From the NCBI RefSeq assembly GCF_028640845.1, contig NC_080546.1:72707051-72771050 (forward strand): DNA of 64,000 nt, given 5' to 3'. The notes under the pieces are model-generated. The model had not been told where the DNA came from. It was given only the letters and a program-made list of their open reading frames with translations, and did no database searches. A program made the translations under genes and the position numbers. This DNA comes from Ahaetulla prasina. Lineage: Eukaryota > Chordata > Lepidosauria > Squamata > Colubridae. This document shows, in pieces, positions 1-11,789 of this stretch. Within the stretch, counting starts at the first letter, position 1. Each line of letters begins with the position of its first letter.

Positions 1-518
1 TTCTTTCAGACAGTTTCTTTTTAAACTTTCCAATCTAATTTGTAGTCCTGGGTTTTCTGAAGGCCTCTCACCAAAACACTAACCAGATCAAAGCACTAAA
101 CAGCTAAGTCAGACAAAGTTTGTCTAGATACTGTCAACTTGTAAGCCTGCTTAAAATGGGGTTTCCTTTTAAACAATATTGAATTGTGACATTCTATTGT
201 TATATTTTACACAATAAAGCTCTTTATGTGTTAAAGCTCTTTTGACTGTGTATAGTTAAAAAATGTAATAGAAAAATATTTTGACTACGTAACAGACAGA
301 ATTTCTCTGCTATTCATTAAAGTAGCCATTTCATATTTTTTTTCTTCAGTTTTCTGCAATGTCAGCCTTTATCAACACTCAGATTGCAGGGCTTGCAGGC
401 AGAAATTCAAAGCACATCGTTCATATTTACTCTTTCTTTTTTTTTTAACATAAGCTATCATAATTAAAGCAGAAAATCAGCGTATACAGTGTAACATAAT
501 TAAGGTTATAAGATTTAG

Positions 519-1045
519 AATAACAGAATAACAGAGTTGGAAGGGACATTGGGAGACTTCTAGTCCAACCCTCTGCTCAAGCAAGAGACCCTTCTCTTCT
601 AAAAGACCTCCAGTTATGGACCACCCACAACTTCTGAAGACAAGTGGTTCTACTAGTTAATTGTTCTCAGTTAGGAAATTTCTCCTTAGTTCTAAGTTGC
701 TTCTCTCCTTGATTAGTTTCCATCCATTGTTTCTTGTCTTGGCTTCTGGTGCCTTGGAAAATAGGTTGATCCCTCTTCTTTGTGGCAGCCCCTCAAATAT
801 TGGAACCATGCTATCATGTCACCCATAGTCCTACTTTTCATTCAAGATATCAACCCCAAGGTTCAAATTTTACATAATTTCCCCCCTCCTCCTCTCCGAA
901 GGCATTCTAAACATACTAGATCCAGTTCTGTCTCTGTGGAAATTCAGATGACTTCTGTGCATTGCTATGGTAACATACCATGTTCGGTCCAGAACTCTCT
1001 ACTTCTGACCATCTACTGTACTTCTCATGTATACTTCCCTCTATG
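519..1045 (-). mobile_element. CR1 LINE 3' fragment
   Basis: Antisense to the CR1 3' end: TAACAGAATAACAG tail repeats, then the complement of CAAGGTCCCTTCCAAC-type sequence, then coding for the FLRNFLTVRTINKWNDLP-like C-terminus. Compare the better copy at 53826-54178. It is degenerate. Confidence 0.8.
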
Positions 1046-1666
1046 ATGTTTCTTTTTTAAATCCACTGATCTGGGAGATTCCAGAAAATTTCCCTCTAGG
1101 TATGAAGAATACGAAAGGGCTGTGACTATCCCTCCACCACTGTGTCAAATCTTGACCCTGAACTGCTCCTGTTCAGAAATGGGTAGAAGAATGTTCATGC
1201 TCTATATAGTTGACATGAAGTGAAGTGAAGGACTTAGTGCTGAGACCTCCACTTCAGGTATCTTATAGTCAGTAACTCTTCTCAGTCCAGACCCCTCTAT
1301 ATGCTAAGAGCATGTAGGGAGTGGTTGGGTTCGAGGCAAACAGCGCCCACTTCCTTATGTGAACATATTGCAGACAACAGATATATTGTATTTATATAAC
1401 CCTTACAAAAGGGTGGAACAGGGAGGGTTTCCTGTTTTATATAACTCATAGTGAAATGATGCACATTAATGGAACTAATCCATTAATTAATCCAGGGTCT
1501 GTGTAAATCGGATGTTACAGCATATTCCATCTTTTAATCTGTGTCTCCTGTACAGGAAATCCAAGTTCCATTCCACCTCATATTCTCTATCACCATCTGT
1601 TTCATTAAGGTGGCTGGGCAGGGGAATAGTGGCAGGCAAGAGACATTGGGTACATTATAGTACCAA

Positions 1667-1936
1667 GAGGAGCCTCTGGTGGCTCAACGGACTAAGTCTG
1701 TCTGTTATTAACACAGCTGCTTGCAATTACTGCAAGTTCAAGTCCCACCAGGCCCAAGGTTGACTCAGCCTTCCATCCTTTATAAGGTAGGTAAAATGAA
1801 GACCCAGATTGTTGGGGGCAATAAAAGTTGACTTTGTATATAATATACAAATGAATGAAGACTATTGCTTAACACATTGTAAGCCGCCCTGAGTCTTCGG
1901 AGAAGGGCGGGATATAAATTCAAATAAAAAAAAAAA
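1667..1936 (+). mobile_element. tRNA-derived SINE with L3-type tail
   Basis: The head has A-box-like GGTGGCTCAACGG and B box AGTTCAAGTCCC. The core contains GGTTGACTCAGCCTTCCATC and GATTGTTGGGGGCAATAAA. The tail GCCGCCCTGAGTCTTCGG with GAAGGGCGGGATATAAATT matches the L3 LINE tail, then poly-A. A close sister copy is at 51559. Confidence 0.85.
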
Positions 1937-2403
1937 AGAAGGAACAGTGAAAATACTGGGTATATTTTCTATATTTTGTTCTTGGAATCTGTAAGTGAAA
2001 AGTTACAGGATTGATCTATGTAAGTGCAGAAATGGATCTAATAACTTTTACACAGTCTCTTAGTCAGTTTTATAAGAGCAAGGAAGATCATGAACAAGCA
2101 TTAACTAGTTGTTTGAACTTCAGGATTGATGAGGACTTGGTCAATACACTATCAAGTAATACATCAAATACATTTAATATATCAATATATTTTGTCAGTT
2201 TAACATGCATACAAATATATTGCATTCAACAAGATATTAAATCTTGAAGTCTTCTGGATCAAATAAACATGCTTAGGGAACTTGCGTTGGTCAATTGTTT
2301 CTAATTCTTCTTGACCCAATGGGCATCAGTTTAACTTGTTTCTCTGCCACTGCTGCTTTGAGTTCTTTTCATGATTGTATCATCAGTACCAATATATTTG
2401 GTC

Positions 2404-2624
2404 CAGCAATGGGTTTCATATTTTGTTACTACCAGTTCGCCTCTTGCACATGCCTGCCTTCTGCACATGCGCCCGGCCTTCACACATGCACTTTGCTCTT
2501 GTGTGCGCCTTCTGTACATGCACCCGGCCTCAAAAACGTGCTTAAATAGGACAACATAGAGTTGGGGGGGTTGACCCGCGATTTCCGCTACTGGTTCGCC
2601 CAAACCAGCTGAATACCACCTCTG
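2404..2624. mobile_element. hAT-like MITE
   Basis: Ends CAGCAATGGGTTTC and AATACCACCTCTG (loosely inverted), flanked by a perfect 8-bp repeat ATTTGGTC (2396-2403, 2625-2632). The interior is rich in GCACATGC-like motifs. Confidence 0.82.
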
Positions 2625-2967
2625 ATTTGGTCCCTTTCAGAGCAAGATCAGCCCACGCAATGAGATGTAGTTTGTGGATAGGCAGCTAAAGTTAACAAAT
2701 GTTTTGCTCTTTAAAGTTGGACTTATAGTTGTCTATAACCACAAAGTCATGATTAAGGCTACCCACGGTCAACAGTAACTATATAATTCATAGCTGCACT
2801 TCTCAGCTATGTGTAAACCATATGAAACACCCCAGCTTGAAGCAAAATATGTCCCTAGTCTTGCATCAAGAGAATGATGCTACATAAAATAGCTGGATGT
2901 AATTTGGATGTAATGTCAAAATAGGAAAAGGTTCACTGTTGGAGGTTCTACTGGATTCCTGCTAGAG

Positions 2968-3101
2968 CAGGGCTATCAAACTCCCAACCTGCGAGCCGGA
3001 TGGGTCATGCATTGGCCATGCCCACGCCCGGTTTAGTGAAGGGGGAAAAATACCGATACGTCACGTGATGCGGCTATGATGATGTGAGTTTGACACCCCT
3101 G
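2968..3101. mobile_element. hAT-like MITE
   Basis: Inverted ends CAGGGCTATCAAACTC and GAGTTTGACACCCCTG with perfect 8-bp flank TGCTAGAG (2960-2967, 3102-3109). Confidence 0.88.
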
Positions 3102-3320
3102 TGCTAGAGCAAACAAATGAAAATTGTGACCCAGAAAGCCTTTGGTCAGCAGGAGCTGCTATGGCACTTATCAGTCGCTCTTTATTTAAATCAGGAAGTC
3201 CTGAAGTGACACATTACACTTGTCATATTTCAATTAGACTACTACAATTTGCTTCGTATGGGTATGCCCCTGAAAATAACTAGGGGTTGCAGCTGGCATA
3301 TATAGTAATGCAGTTGTCCA

Positions 3321-3563
3321 CAGTGGTGAAATCCACATTTTTTTACTACCGGTTCTGTGGGCATGGCTTGATGGGCATGGCTTGGGGGGCATGGTAGGGG
3401 AAGGATACTGCAAAATCTCCATTCCCACCCCACTCCAGGGGAAGGATACTGTAAAATCTCCATTCCCACCTCACTCTGGGCCAGCCAGAGGTGGTATTTG
3501 CCAGTTCTCTGAACTGCTCAAAATTTCTGCTACCAGTTCTCCAGAACCTGTCAGAACCTGCTG
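3321..3563. mobile_element. hAT-like MITE, no clear target duplication
   Basis: Same family as 43328-43610: CAGTGGTGAAATCC end, ACTACCGGTTCTGTGGG, an internally repeated GGGAAGGATACTG block, and a CAGAACCTGCTGG end. It abuts the LINE at 3570. Confidence 0.7.
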
Positions 3564-3569
3564 GATGTT

Positions 3570-4230
3570 TTTTTTAATTTTGTCACAAAAGTATATATAA
3601 GCATATGCATGAAATAATTATACAATATATAAGCATATATATAAGCTTAAGTATGTAATAACTATATTAATTGGATATAATGAAAGGAAGCAATAGGACA
3701 GGAATGGTAGGCACGTTTGTGCTCTTATGCATGCCCCTTACAGACCTCTTAGGAATGGGGTGAGATCAATAATAGACAGTTTTTGGTTAAAGCTTTTGGG
3801 ATTTTGGGAAGAGACCACAGAGTCAGGTACTGTGTTCCAAGCATTAACAACTCTGTTACTGAAGTCATATTTTCTGCAATCAAGATTGGAGCGGTTAACA
3901 TTAAGTTTAAATCTATTGTTTGCTCTTGTATTGTTGCAATTGAAGCTGAAGTAGTCTTCAACAGGAAGGACATTGTAATGGATGATTCTATTCTAAACCC
4001 AAGATTTCAAGTCTGATGGCATAAGGTATTTTGTTGTATTCAGAGGAGTGGAGAACTCTTCTTGTAAAGTATTTCTGGACACGTTCAATTGTATTGATGT
4101 CTGAAATGTGGTATGGGTTCCAGACAGACGAGCTGTATTCAAGAATTGGTCTTGATTTTACCCCTGGTTGTCCACATGCTTTGTGGCTTGGGCTCTTCTT
4201 ATTTTCAGGAATATATTTGAGATGAATCTC
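3570..4230 (-). mobile_element. Non-LTR LINE 3' fragment (second CR1/L2-like family)
   Basis: The reverse strand matches the plus-strand fragment at 26190-26670: NSLPDSVVTSSNS-like coding, CCATTCCTAAGAGGTCTGTAA stop region, GTGCCTACCATTCCTG, then an AT-rich tail. It extends further 5' (to about 4230) than the 26190 copy. Frames are broken. Confidence 0.7.
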
Positions 4231-4988
4231 CCATTTAAGGAAATAGAAAAAATATTCATGCTATAGAATTCTGGGAGTTGAAGTCTACAAAGCTTAAAAT
4301 GGCTGAGGTTGAGAAACAAGGTTTAAGAGATATGATCCTTACCTTGCTCCTTTCTTCTCTATGTGACATAATCAAGTACCTGAGCTTGCAACCATTCAGA
4401 TTTGATCACCTGTTTTAATGCAATGTCAACTGTATAACTGCTTTCAATGCCTTAAAGCAACTGCACTTTTTGGGGGCATCACAAGGCATGGAATTCTGAG
4501 AAAGAAAGGCTGAGTCATGTGCCAACAGGTACAACATTACATTCCTGTGATACGCAAAGTTTTTTTTTTTTAGATTGAATCTGAAGTGCTGCACCGAGCT
4601 GTTAAATTTATATTATTAGACACATAAAATATAAGTACTAACCACATTTTCTTTTGTGGAGAAAACATCTCCTGACCTTCTGACAGCTCCTCAAGTATAA
4701 TGGGTAATTTAATACATTTAAGCATACTTATAAGTCTACCTTATGTTTGGCCAATTTTAAATTTGCTTCGCTAATAAGATACAATAATCATTTAGATCAC
4801 AGACGTCAAAGATGCGGATGGGGCAAGCTAAATGCTTTTTTGTATAATGCTTTAGATAAAGTCCTTTTTAGCAAAAGAAGTCAAGTTTCTAGCAAAGAAT
4901 ATTACGTTTGTTTCAAATCTTCTTGTAGTGTAGATTTTGTATTGATTTTGAATCTATTTAATATTGAAATATTAAAACTTGAAATGCT

Positions 4989-5078
4989 TTGTTTTACCTA
5001 TAATTCATTCATGTTTTATCTATAATTCATTCATGTTTTATCTATAATTCATTCATGTTTTATCTATAATTCATTCAT
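4989..5078 (+). repeat. 22-bp minisatellite, about 4 copies
   Basis: The unit TTCATTCATGTTTTATCTAT begins at 5004, 5026, 5048 and 5070. Confidence 0.93.
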
Positions 5079-5569
5079 ATATATGCATGCAATTGTATGT
5101 GTACACACATATACACAAACTCACATAAATATAAATGTTCAAATTCATGTGTTTTTTAATTTGATATTTATGTATATTTAGTTCCTATGGGATTATAATG
5201 TGTTGCTGTATTAATAATCAAGGAAATATATCACAAGTATGATTTTCTAAATCTTCAAGGATCCTTCTTAGTGGCCGTTTCTACTTATTTGGACCTTTCT
5301 TATGAAATGCTGATCCTGTGAGTTCAGGGTATTGGACACTAGAGGGTAGTGTAGAATTATTTATAAAAGAAATTTCATGTTTTTCTTCACGATACTACAT
5401 ATGATGAAAGCATTTTTTTTTTTTTTGCTTAAGCCTACAGTAAGGTAAAAGTGTTTTCTTTCTAAATTGTACCAGTGTTTCGCCTTCATCCATTAAATTT
5501 AGAAATGGTAATGAATATTAATAAACAGTCATATGTACCTGTATATGAACCTATTTATCTACTTGCATT

Positions 5570-5722
5570 TGCATGCTTTTGAACTGCTAGGTAGGCAGGA
5601 GGAGGGCAAGTAATTGGAGCTCACCCTGTTGCGCAACGCTCAGGTCTCAAACCCAGGATGTCAGTTTTCCAGTTGACAAGCTCATTATCTTTAACAGTTG
5701 AGTCATAGCACTACCTTATATT
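5570..5722 (-). mobile_element. Sauria SINE head fragment
   Basis: GCTTTTGAACTGCTAGGTAGG through GAGCTCACCCTGTTGCGC and the tRNA-like head. The 3' half is missing. Confidence 0.65.
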
Positions 5723-5921
5723 GGTTTATACATCCGATTTATACAACACTGATTCAAAAATCAAAATATTAAAATCAAAATGTAATGAAATCAAGGATCA
5801 AATGTACTTCTATATTGGTGGATCAGAGGTGTTTTTTTTTTTTTTTACATTATCCTTCATTTATTGTTTCTGCATAAACAACTAAATAGATTGCTGGACC
5901 AATCCAAAGTAGTGTCTTCCA

Positions 5922-6058
5922 CAGTGGTGGGATTCAAATAATTTAACAACCGGTTCTCTGCCCTAATGATTTCTTCCAACAATCAGTTCACCAAACTGCT
6001 CAGAAAGTTAACAACCGGTTCTCCCGAAGTGGTGTGAACTGGCTGAATCCCACCACTG
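5922..6058. mobile_element. hAT-like palindromic MITE
   Basis: Inverted ends CAGTGGTGGGATTCAA and TGAATCCCACCACTG with an 8-bp flank GTCTTCCA (5914-5921, 6059-6066). AACCGGTTCTC occurs on both arms. Confidence 0.92.
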
Positions 6059-6069
6059 GTCTTCCACCT

Positions 6070-7880
6070 ATAAAATTCTTTATGGATGGACTTTTCCATA
6101 TATAATTAGCTTGTCCAACCCATCCAGTATATAATTCCCAAGAGATCCTGCTAGTGATCCCCTTGGCCATTGAGGTCAACATGCTACCCACAAGCATTTT
6201 TTTAATGGTGGCTAAACATTATAGAATAATCTCCCTTCAGAAGTTAGATTATTGTTTTTAAGTCATATAGACAGTACTTGTGCAAATGCCCTAAATATGG
6301 TTCTCAAGAATATTTTTAAAATGGAAATCCAATTTAATCCATTTCTTTCTCTCTTTCACAAGCATATACATTCTGAACTCACACAGAAAAGTTTGGTATA
6401 ATGTATTGCTCTTGGCCCACAAGACGTCCTTGACAAAAACTTTATGTAAACTTTGCATCAGTTTTCTTTTTCATTTCAACTCACTTTAAAGTACTGTTGG
6501 AATAAAACTGGAGAGGTGGTCATACAGTCTCTCTTAAGTTCACAGAAATATATTAGGGTGTAAGTAAAATAAATAATAATGTGGATTGTTTGGATTTAGC
6601 CTACTGTGAATTTAGTCATAATAATTTATTCTGTAAACCAAGTTAGAAGAAAATATGGCTTATCATATCAGCACTGTAACATGTAAAATATTATTGTGTC
6701 TATCTAGCACAGTGAGTCTGTCATCTTAACATTTTCACGATCAATTAATTGTGTTGTAACCGTCCTGCCATTCATACACCCATTCATTCATACACATTCA
6801 TACATTCATTCATACATTCATTCATTCATTCATTCATACACATTCATACATTCATTCATACACATACACATAAAATCATTTAACTTAGTTTGTTAAAGAG
6901 GTTTTTGTTAAAAACCTTGACCGCAGTAAGAACAATGTTATATATTCTAAAACTTGGCTTATTGATACTTGTTATGCCTGCCAAACATATGGGACCAGCT
7001 TAGAAGTCTATCTTTCAGAATAATAATTTTTCTCTTACAAGCAATATTTCATAGTAAATACTATTTTAATAGTTTTTCCACCTATTTTTTTTTTAAATCT
7101 GGATAACTTGACTTGTAATTTAGTAATTTTTGCAAAGACGAATGTCACATTCTGCTGTTTGTTTATCATAAATAAAGAAAACTACATGCTTTCCAAAAGC
7201 TGGGAACAGTATTTTCCCCCAACCTTGCTTTAGAGCAGGAACATCCAACCTTGGCAACTTTTAGACTTGTGGATTTTAACTCCCAGAATTCTCCTACCAA
7301 CCCTATAGAGACTCTTTTAATAGGCATACCAGGATTTAATTTCTGTTTGCAAAGTATCCTTTAATTAAATTGCCTTAAATTATTTGCATTAGGTTTGTTT
7401 AAATTCCCTTAGGACCATGGAAGCATTTTCTCCTAATTTAGAAAGGTTGAAAATTAATGCAATGCATTATTTATTAGCATTAAATCTGAAATCTGTCTTC
7501 TTTACAACTTTCAGCTAAATTAGAAGAATTATCATACAGTAATTTAGCCTAATAATCCTGTATATAATTTGAAGCTTCAAAACTATATATTAATAGTATA
7601 ATAAATTTAATCACTTGGAAATGAAATCTGCACATTTACTGGCAGATTCATGTTTTTGTTGAATTATTTATTGGATTTGTTTCTACTGCAATTGCTAGAC
7701 TCATTAGTAACAAAACCAACCACAGAACCTTGTAATAAAAGGTCAACAATATAAACAAAAAATACAAAATAGTAAAATATAACCAGGACAAATGAAAGTA
7801 TAAGCTTTTGTGATGTTTTTGTGAATGTGTTACCTCACAAATGTTGACAAGGGAAATCACTCTTTTGAAATGAACTTGAT
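6070..7880. other. Intronic or intergenic sequence, no gene seen
   Basis: AT-rich. It holds the CATT microsatellite and a half MITE near 7226-7300 related to the hairpin at 47756. No exon-like frame was found. Confidence 0.7.
6771..6870 (+). repeat. (CATT)n / CATACA microsatellite
   Basis: Interrupted CATT and CATACA repeats. Confidence 0.9.
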
Positions 7881-7882
7881 AT

Positions 7883-8120
7883 AGCAATAGCATTTAGGCT
7901 TACATACCACTTTACAGTGCTGTACAAACCTCTCTAACTGTTTTACAGAGTCAGCATATTGCCCCCAACAATCTGGGTTCTCATTTTACCGACCTTGGAA
8001 GGTGGAAGGCTGAGTCAACCTTGAGCCTAGTGAGATTCGAACTGCCAAATTGCAGTCAGCTGGCAGTCAGCAGAAGTAGCCTGCAGTACTGCATTCTAAC
8101 CACTGTGCCACTTCGGCTCT
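7883..8120 (-). mobile_element. tRNA-derived SINE, second head type
   Basis: Antisense: the head at the right (B-box-like AGTTCGAATCTC, A-box-like GGCACAGTGG), a core shared with the SINE at 1667 (GACTCAGCCTTCCACC; ATTGTTGGGGGCAATA), but a tail AAGCCTAAATGCTATTGCT instead of the L3-like tail. Confidence 0.8.
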
Positions 8121-8124
8121 TATG

Positions 8125-9177
8125 GATTATAGATGAGTACAGTATGCTCAATACAAAGCGGAAATGAGAGCTAAATTCTGGGACAATCAATATCCTGGGT
8201 TCTAGTCTGACTGAAATTATTTTAAAAATTAAGGATCAGGGATGACTTTCTGAGAATCTAAAAGATTGCAATAAAAGGAGTATCTATGTAAGACTAGGCT
8301 GAAGCTGCCATATCTAAAGATGATGATGCAGGCCTCTGAGTCAAGATTGATAGTCAAGATTCTTGCTTAAAAGATCCCTTCAGGAGAGAAATAAGAAGGA
8401 ACTAAGTCGTTAAGGAAATAATGGGAAAATGTCACCTAATCCAAACAAAAAACGTTGGGTACATGGGAACTCTCTCCCCAAACCCCATCAACAGCTACCA
8501 GGTTGCAACAAGAGTACCTGCCAGTCTTGTGAACCAACAAAGCAAGGACTTTGGGGGTCTATGTAAAAGGGATCCTAGAGCCCGCCCACTTTTTGAATCA
8601 TGTTTGGATTCAGACTTGGTGGCTTCTATCCCTCTGGTTAGTGCTTGCCAGCCTAGTTGAGGACTTCGCTAAGTGTGGACGAGTATATGTGTTTGCATGT
8701 GTGTGGAAGAGCAAATAGATGTACATTATAACCAGTACAGTTCTGCTGTTATTTTAAATTCACCTGGTCTCTGTTTTTCTACAGAATCTTTTGTGCCTCA
8801 GTATTCAGTTGAAAGTGATTTGAGTGTGGCTGTTTTCCAAGTCTATGAGTGAATGACCATAAGGCTGGGAGCAAACATGTAACATCTGTATTTTCAATTA
8901 TTTTCAGTTGTATTATTATTCCATCTTCTTGCAAAAACATCTATAACTAAGCAGTTTAAACAGCTTTCTACAAAAATTAACTACCATGGTCATATCAATT
9001 AACAATTTATGAGAAAATTATCTTGCTGGGTGCATTACACCTTATCATGGACAATTTCTAGGTTCTAGAAAGGAACTTGAATGTAAAAACACCAATATAA
9101 AATAACTCATTGTGTTTCTCCTTTGCACTGTATTATTCCTTTTCTTAAAGGAAAAATAAAAGACTCTATCTATCTAA

Positions 9178-9250
<73 letters not shown>

Positions 9251-10760
9251 CACATGGATTGTTGATTTTTTCCCCTTAAAAATCTCATGTATGATTTCTT
9301 TCAAGCAAAGAAAATGAAACAGATGAGTCAGTACTTATAAATTCTTTAGTATAAAGGAAATATAGGGCAAACAAATAAGAAAATATAAATGTTATTTTCT
9401 AGTTGGAGGCAGTGATAGGAAAAAGTCCACAAGAGGGTGTACTAAGTCTGATTATTGTTGGAGTCTTATTTTCTAGAGGCCGTTATGAATAAAAACATTT
9501 ACATTTCTTTCTTTGTCTAAGCTTTTTGATAAGAGAACTTTAGTTAACTGTTTTGATGTCTTTGACTTTCTGCTTTATTCCATTATGTAAATTACATTTA
9601 TTAAAAAGGAAGGTCCTATTTTTAAATTTTTCTTCCTACTCCCTCCCCCCATCCCCGTCCATGGTTAACAGAGTAACCATTTTTGGTTCTAAAAGAATTC
9701 ACTTCTATTTGATCTGACTTTTTGGGACTGGAGGAAGTTGCCAGGGATTGCAATATGTTCTAATGTCATTAAGAGAGGGGGGGGGTGGAATTAGTTTCTA
9801 TGTGTTGCTTTTGTTTGCTACATTGCATGTTACTTAGGTGGCTACATAAATTGAACCCATAAAAAAGAAATCAAATACAGCTCTGAACAAAGAACGCTTG
9901 TTTTTGCATATTTTCTCTGAATTGTCTATAAATGTGATAAAATTACTTTAGCTTTGACATGCCCAATCCGTGAACTCCCCCCCCCCATATTATTTTCTTT
10001 AAGGACATGAGAACAAATAAAGAAGGAGAAGAAGTCAGTGTCATGCCTTTGTGCTTAACTGGTGAAGCATTTGACCTTACAAGTGACCAAGAATGGCAGT
10101 GATTTAAGGTTAGCCATGTCACAGTCAGAGCCACAGCTTATTGTTGGAAAGAAAACTCTGAGGCAGGTTACCTTGACAACATCTCCCAGCTGCACTGAAA
10201 ATTAAAGAGAAGACAAACCTCTCAGTTACGGTAAAGAATAGCAAAGATGCTACCAGTTTAGCTAAAAATAAAATTACTCCCAGAGAAAATCAGTGTTAGC
10301 CATCCTAAGCAAAATTACCTGTCATTTTTAACATGATTCTTATTACAGAGATTTATAGTTGCACAAAGCAATAGGTAGAACAATACTAGCAATGTATTAT
10401 AGTCAGGACTGTTCAGAAGTTTCCTCTTTCTCTGAGGAAATTGTACAGGTCGCCTGCAGGGCTAAGAAGGGCTTAAAGTGCTGAACAGGAAGACAAAAAA
10501 ACCAAGAAGTCCTCGTTTCTCAAGAGCAGCTGTCTCCAAGGGGAATGCTGCTTTCAAGAGTCAATATAGCCTGGCATAGTTTTAAATTATGAGAGTAGCT
10601 CACGGGAAACATGAAGCAGAACTATCAATAAATGTTTGCTGTTTTTAAGAAATATCAGCATATTAAATGAACATAATTTGAAATACAGTGCACAGTTTTG
10701 TAACTGATTTTTTTTAACAAAGCTTTTTTTTTTTTTTTTTACAAAGCTAGGATTCTCTTG
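8125..10760. other. Non-coding stretch
   Basis: Apart from the TCTA microsatellite (9163-9247), nothing recognised. An open frame at 8421-8660 lacks coding character. Poly-T/A runs occur at 10710-10740. Confidence 0.65.
9163..9247 (+). repeat. (TCTA)n microsatellite
   Basis: About 20 TCTA units, almost pure. Confidence 0.97.
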
Positions 10761-10762
10761 AG

Positions 10763-11050
10763 CAGGAATGTCAAGCTCGATTTTATTGAGGGCCACATTA
10801 GGGCTTTGTATGACCTCGGTGGGGGGGGGCATGGCTAGGGTGGGCGTGGCCAGCTTGACGTCCTGCAGCCCTCTGCCAATGAAAACCGAGCCACTTTTGC
10901 TGGCAGAGGGCTGCAGGAGGCCATCGCAGCTGAAGACGGAACCTTCACGAGCTCCATTTTTGCTGGCAGACGCACTGCGGCACTGGTCCTTCACTGTTTC
11001 TAGGGCAGCCTCGTGGGCCAGATCTAAGCACCCTATGCCTTGGAGCTAGC
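10763..11050. mobile_element. GC-rich hAT-like MITE remnant
   Basis: CAGGAATGTCAAGCTCGATT and GAGGGCCACATTAGGG resemble the 2968 family end and its known GC-rich longer relatives. The right end is not defined. The interior holds a repeated CAGAGGGCTGCAGG/GCAGCCCTCTGCC inverted pair. Confidence 0.5.
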
Positions 11051-11184
11051 GTACACATCTGACTAGCGTATACCATATGAACAGCAGTGCATTCATGCTT
11101 CCAGGCTCTTCTGCCGGTCTTGCCTCGCCTTGCTTCATGTTGCATTGCCTCGCCTCCAGCCAGGTCCAGCGCCAGTTTCTGCTC

Positions 11185-11345
11185 TCAGTGTACATAAACT
11201 AGGTTTTTCCCACCAAAGTGGTACCAAATATCTACTTTGCAATGTTGCATGCTTTTGAACTGCTGGGCGAAGAAGAGCAAGGGAGGAAGTGGTAGGAGCT
11301 CACCCCATCTCACAGAGCTGGGCTTAAACCACTAGAGTGCACACC
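11185..11345 (-). mobile_element. Sauria SINE fragment
   Basis: CCCACCAAAGTGGTACC, GCTTTTGAACTGCTGGGC and GAGCTCACCCCATCTC match the Sauria body and head region. Both ends are lost. Confidence 0.6.
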
Positions 11346-11544
11346 ATTTCTGGCCGGCAGTTCCAGCATCATTAAGCTGTTGTAGCACTGAATTGCCATG
11401 TTTTTAGTATTACATGTTTTCACAGCAGAATATACAAATTAAATGTATTTTAGCAGGCTATTGTAACTCTGAAGTAATTGAGAAACTTCTACCTTAACGC
11501 TAGGGACCATCATAAAGATGGAATGAGCTACACATCCCAGAAAT

Positions 11545-11700
11545 GTTTCCATCTTGGAGCCTGGCTCTATGATGCCCTATTTAGGCACGTTTTCGAGGCT
11601 GGACACATATGCAGAAGCGTGCAAGCAAGCAAAGCGCATGCACGGAAGGGGTGTGTGCACAGCAAACCGGTGGTAAGAATATTGGAAACCCACCACTGGA
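11545..11700. mobile_element. MITE fragment related to 2404-2624, with CR1 tail after it
   Basis: CCCTATTTAGGCACGTTTTC and ACCCACCACTGG match the 2404-2624 family in reverse. From 11700 GATGATTTACAAGGTCCC and repeated CTGTTA are a CR1 3' end. Confidence 0.55.
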
Positions 11701-11789
11701 CTAGATGATTTACAAGGTCCCTTCCAAGTCTGTTACATCTGTTAAATCTGTTAAAAGAAATTAAAAAACAAGAAGACCATATTTCTTAA

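Noticed and set aside
8421..8660. 79-codon open frame
   Set aside because: No conserved motif, no splice context and no codon bias that I can see. It is likely chance.
9123..9317. Small protein frame over the TCTA repeat
   Set aside because: Microsatellite translation only.
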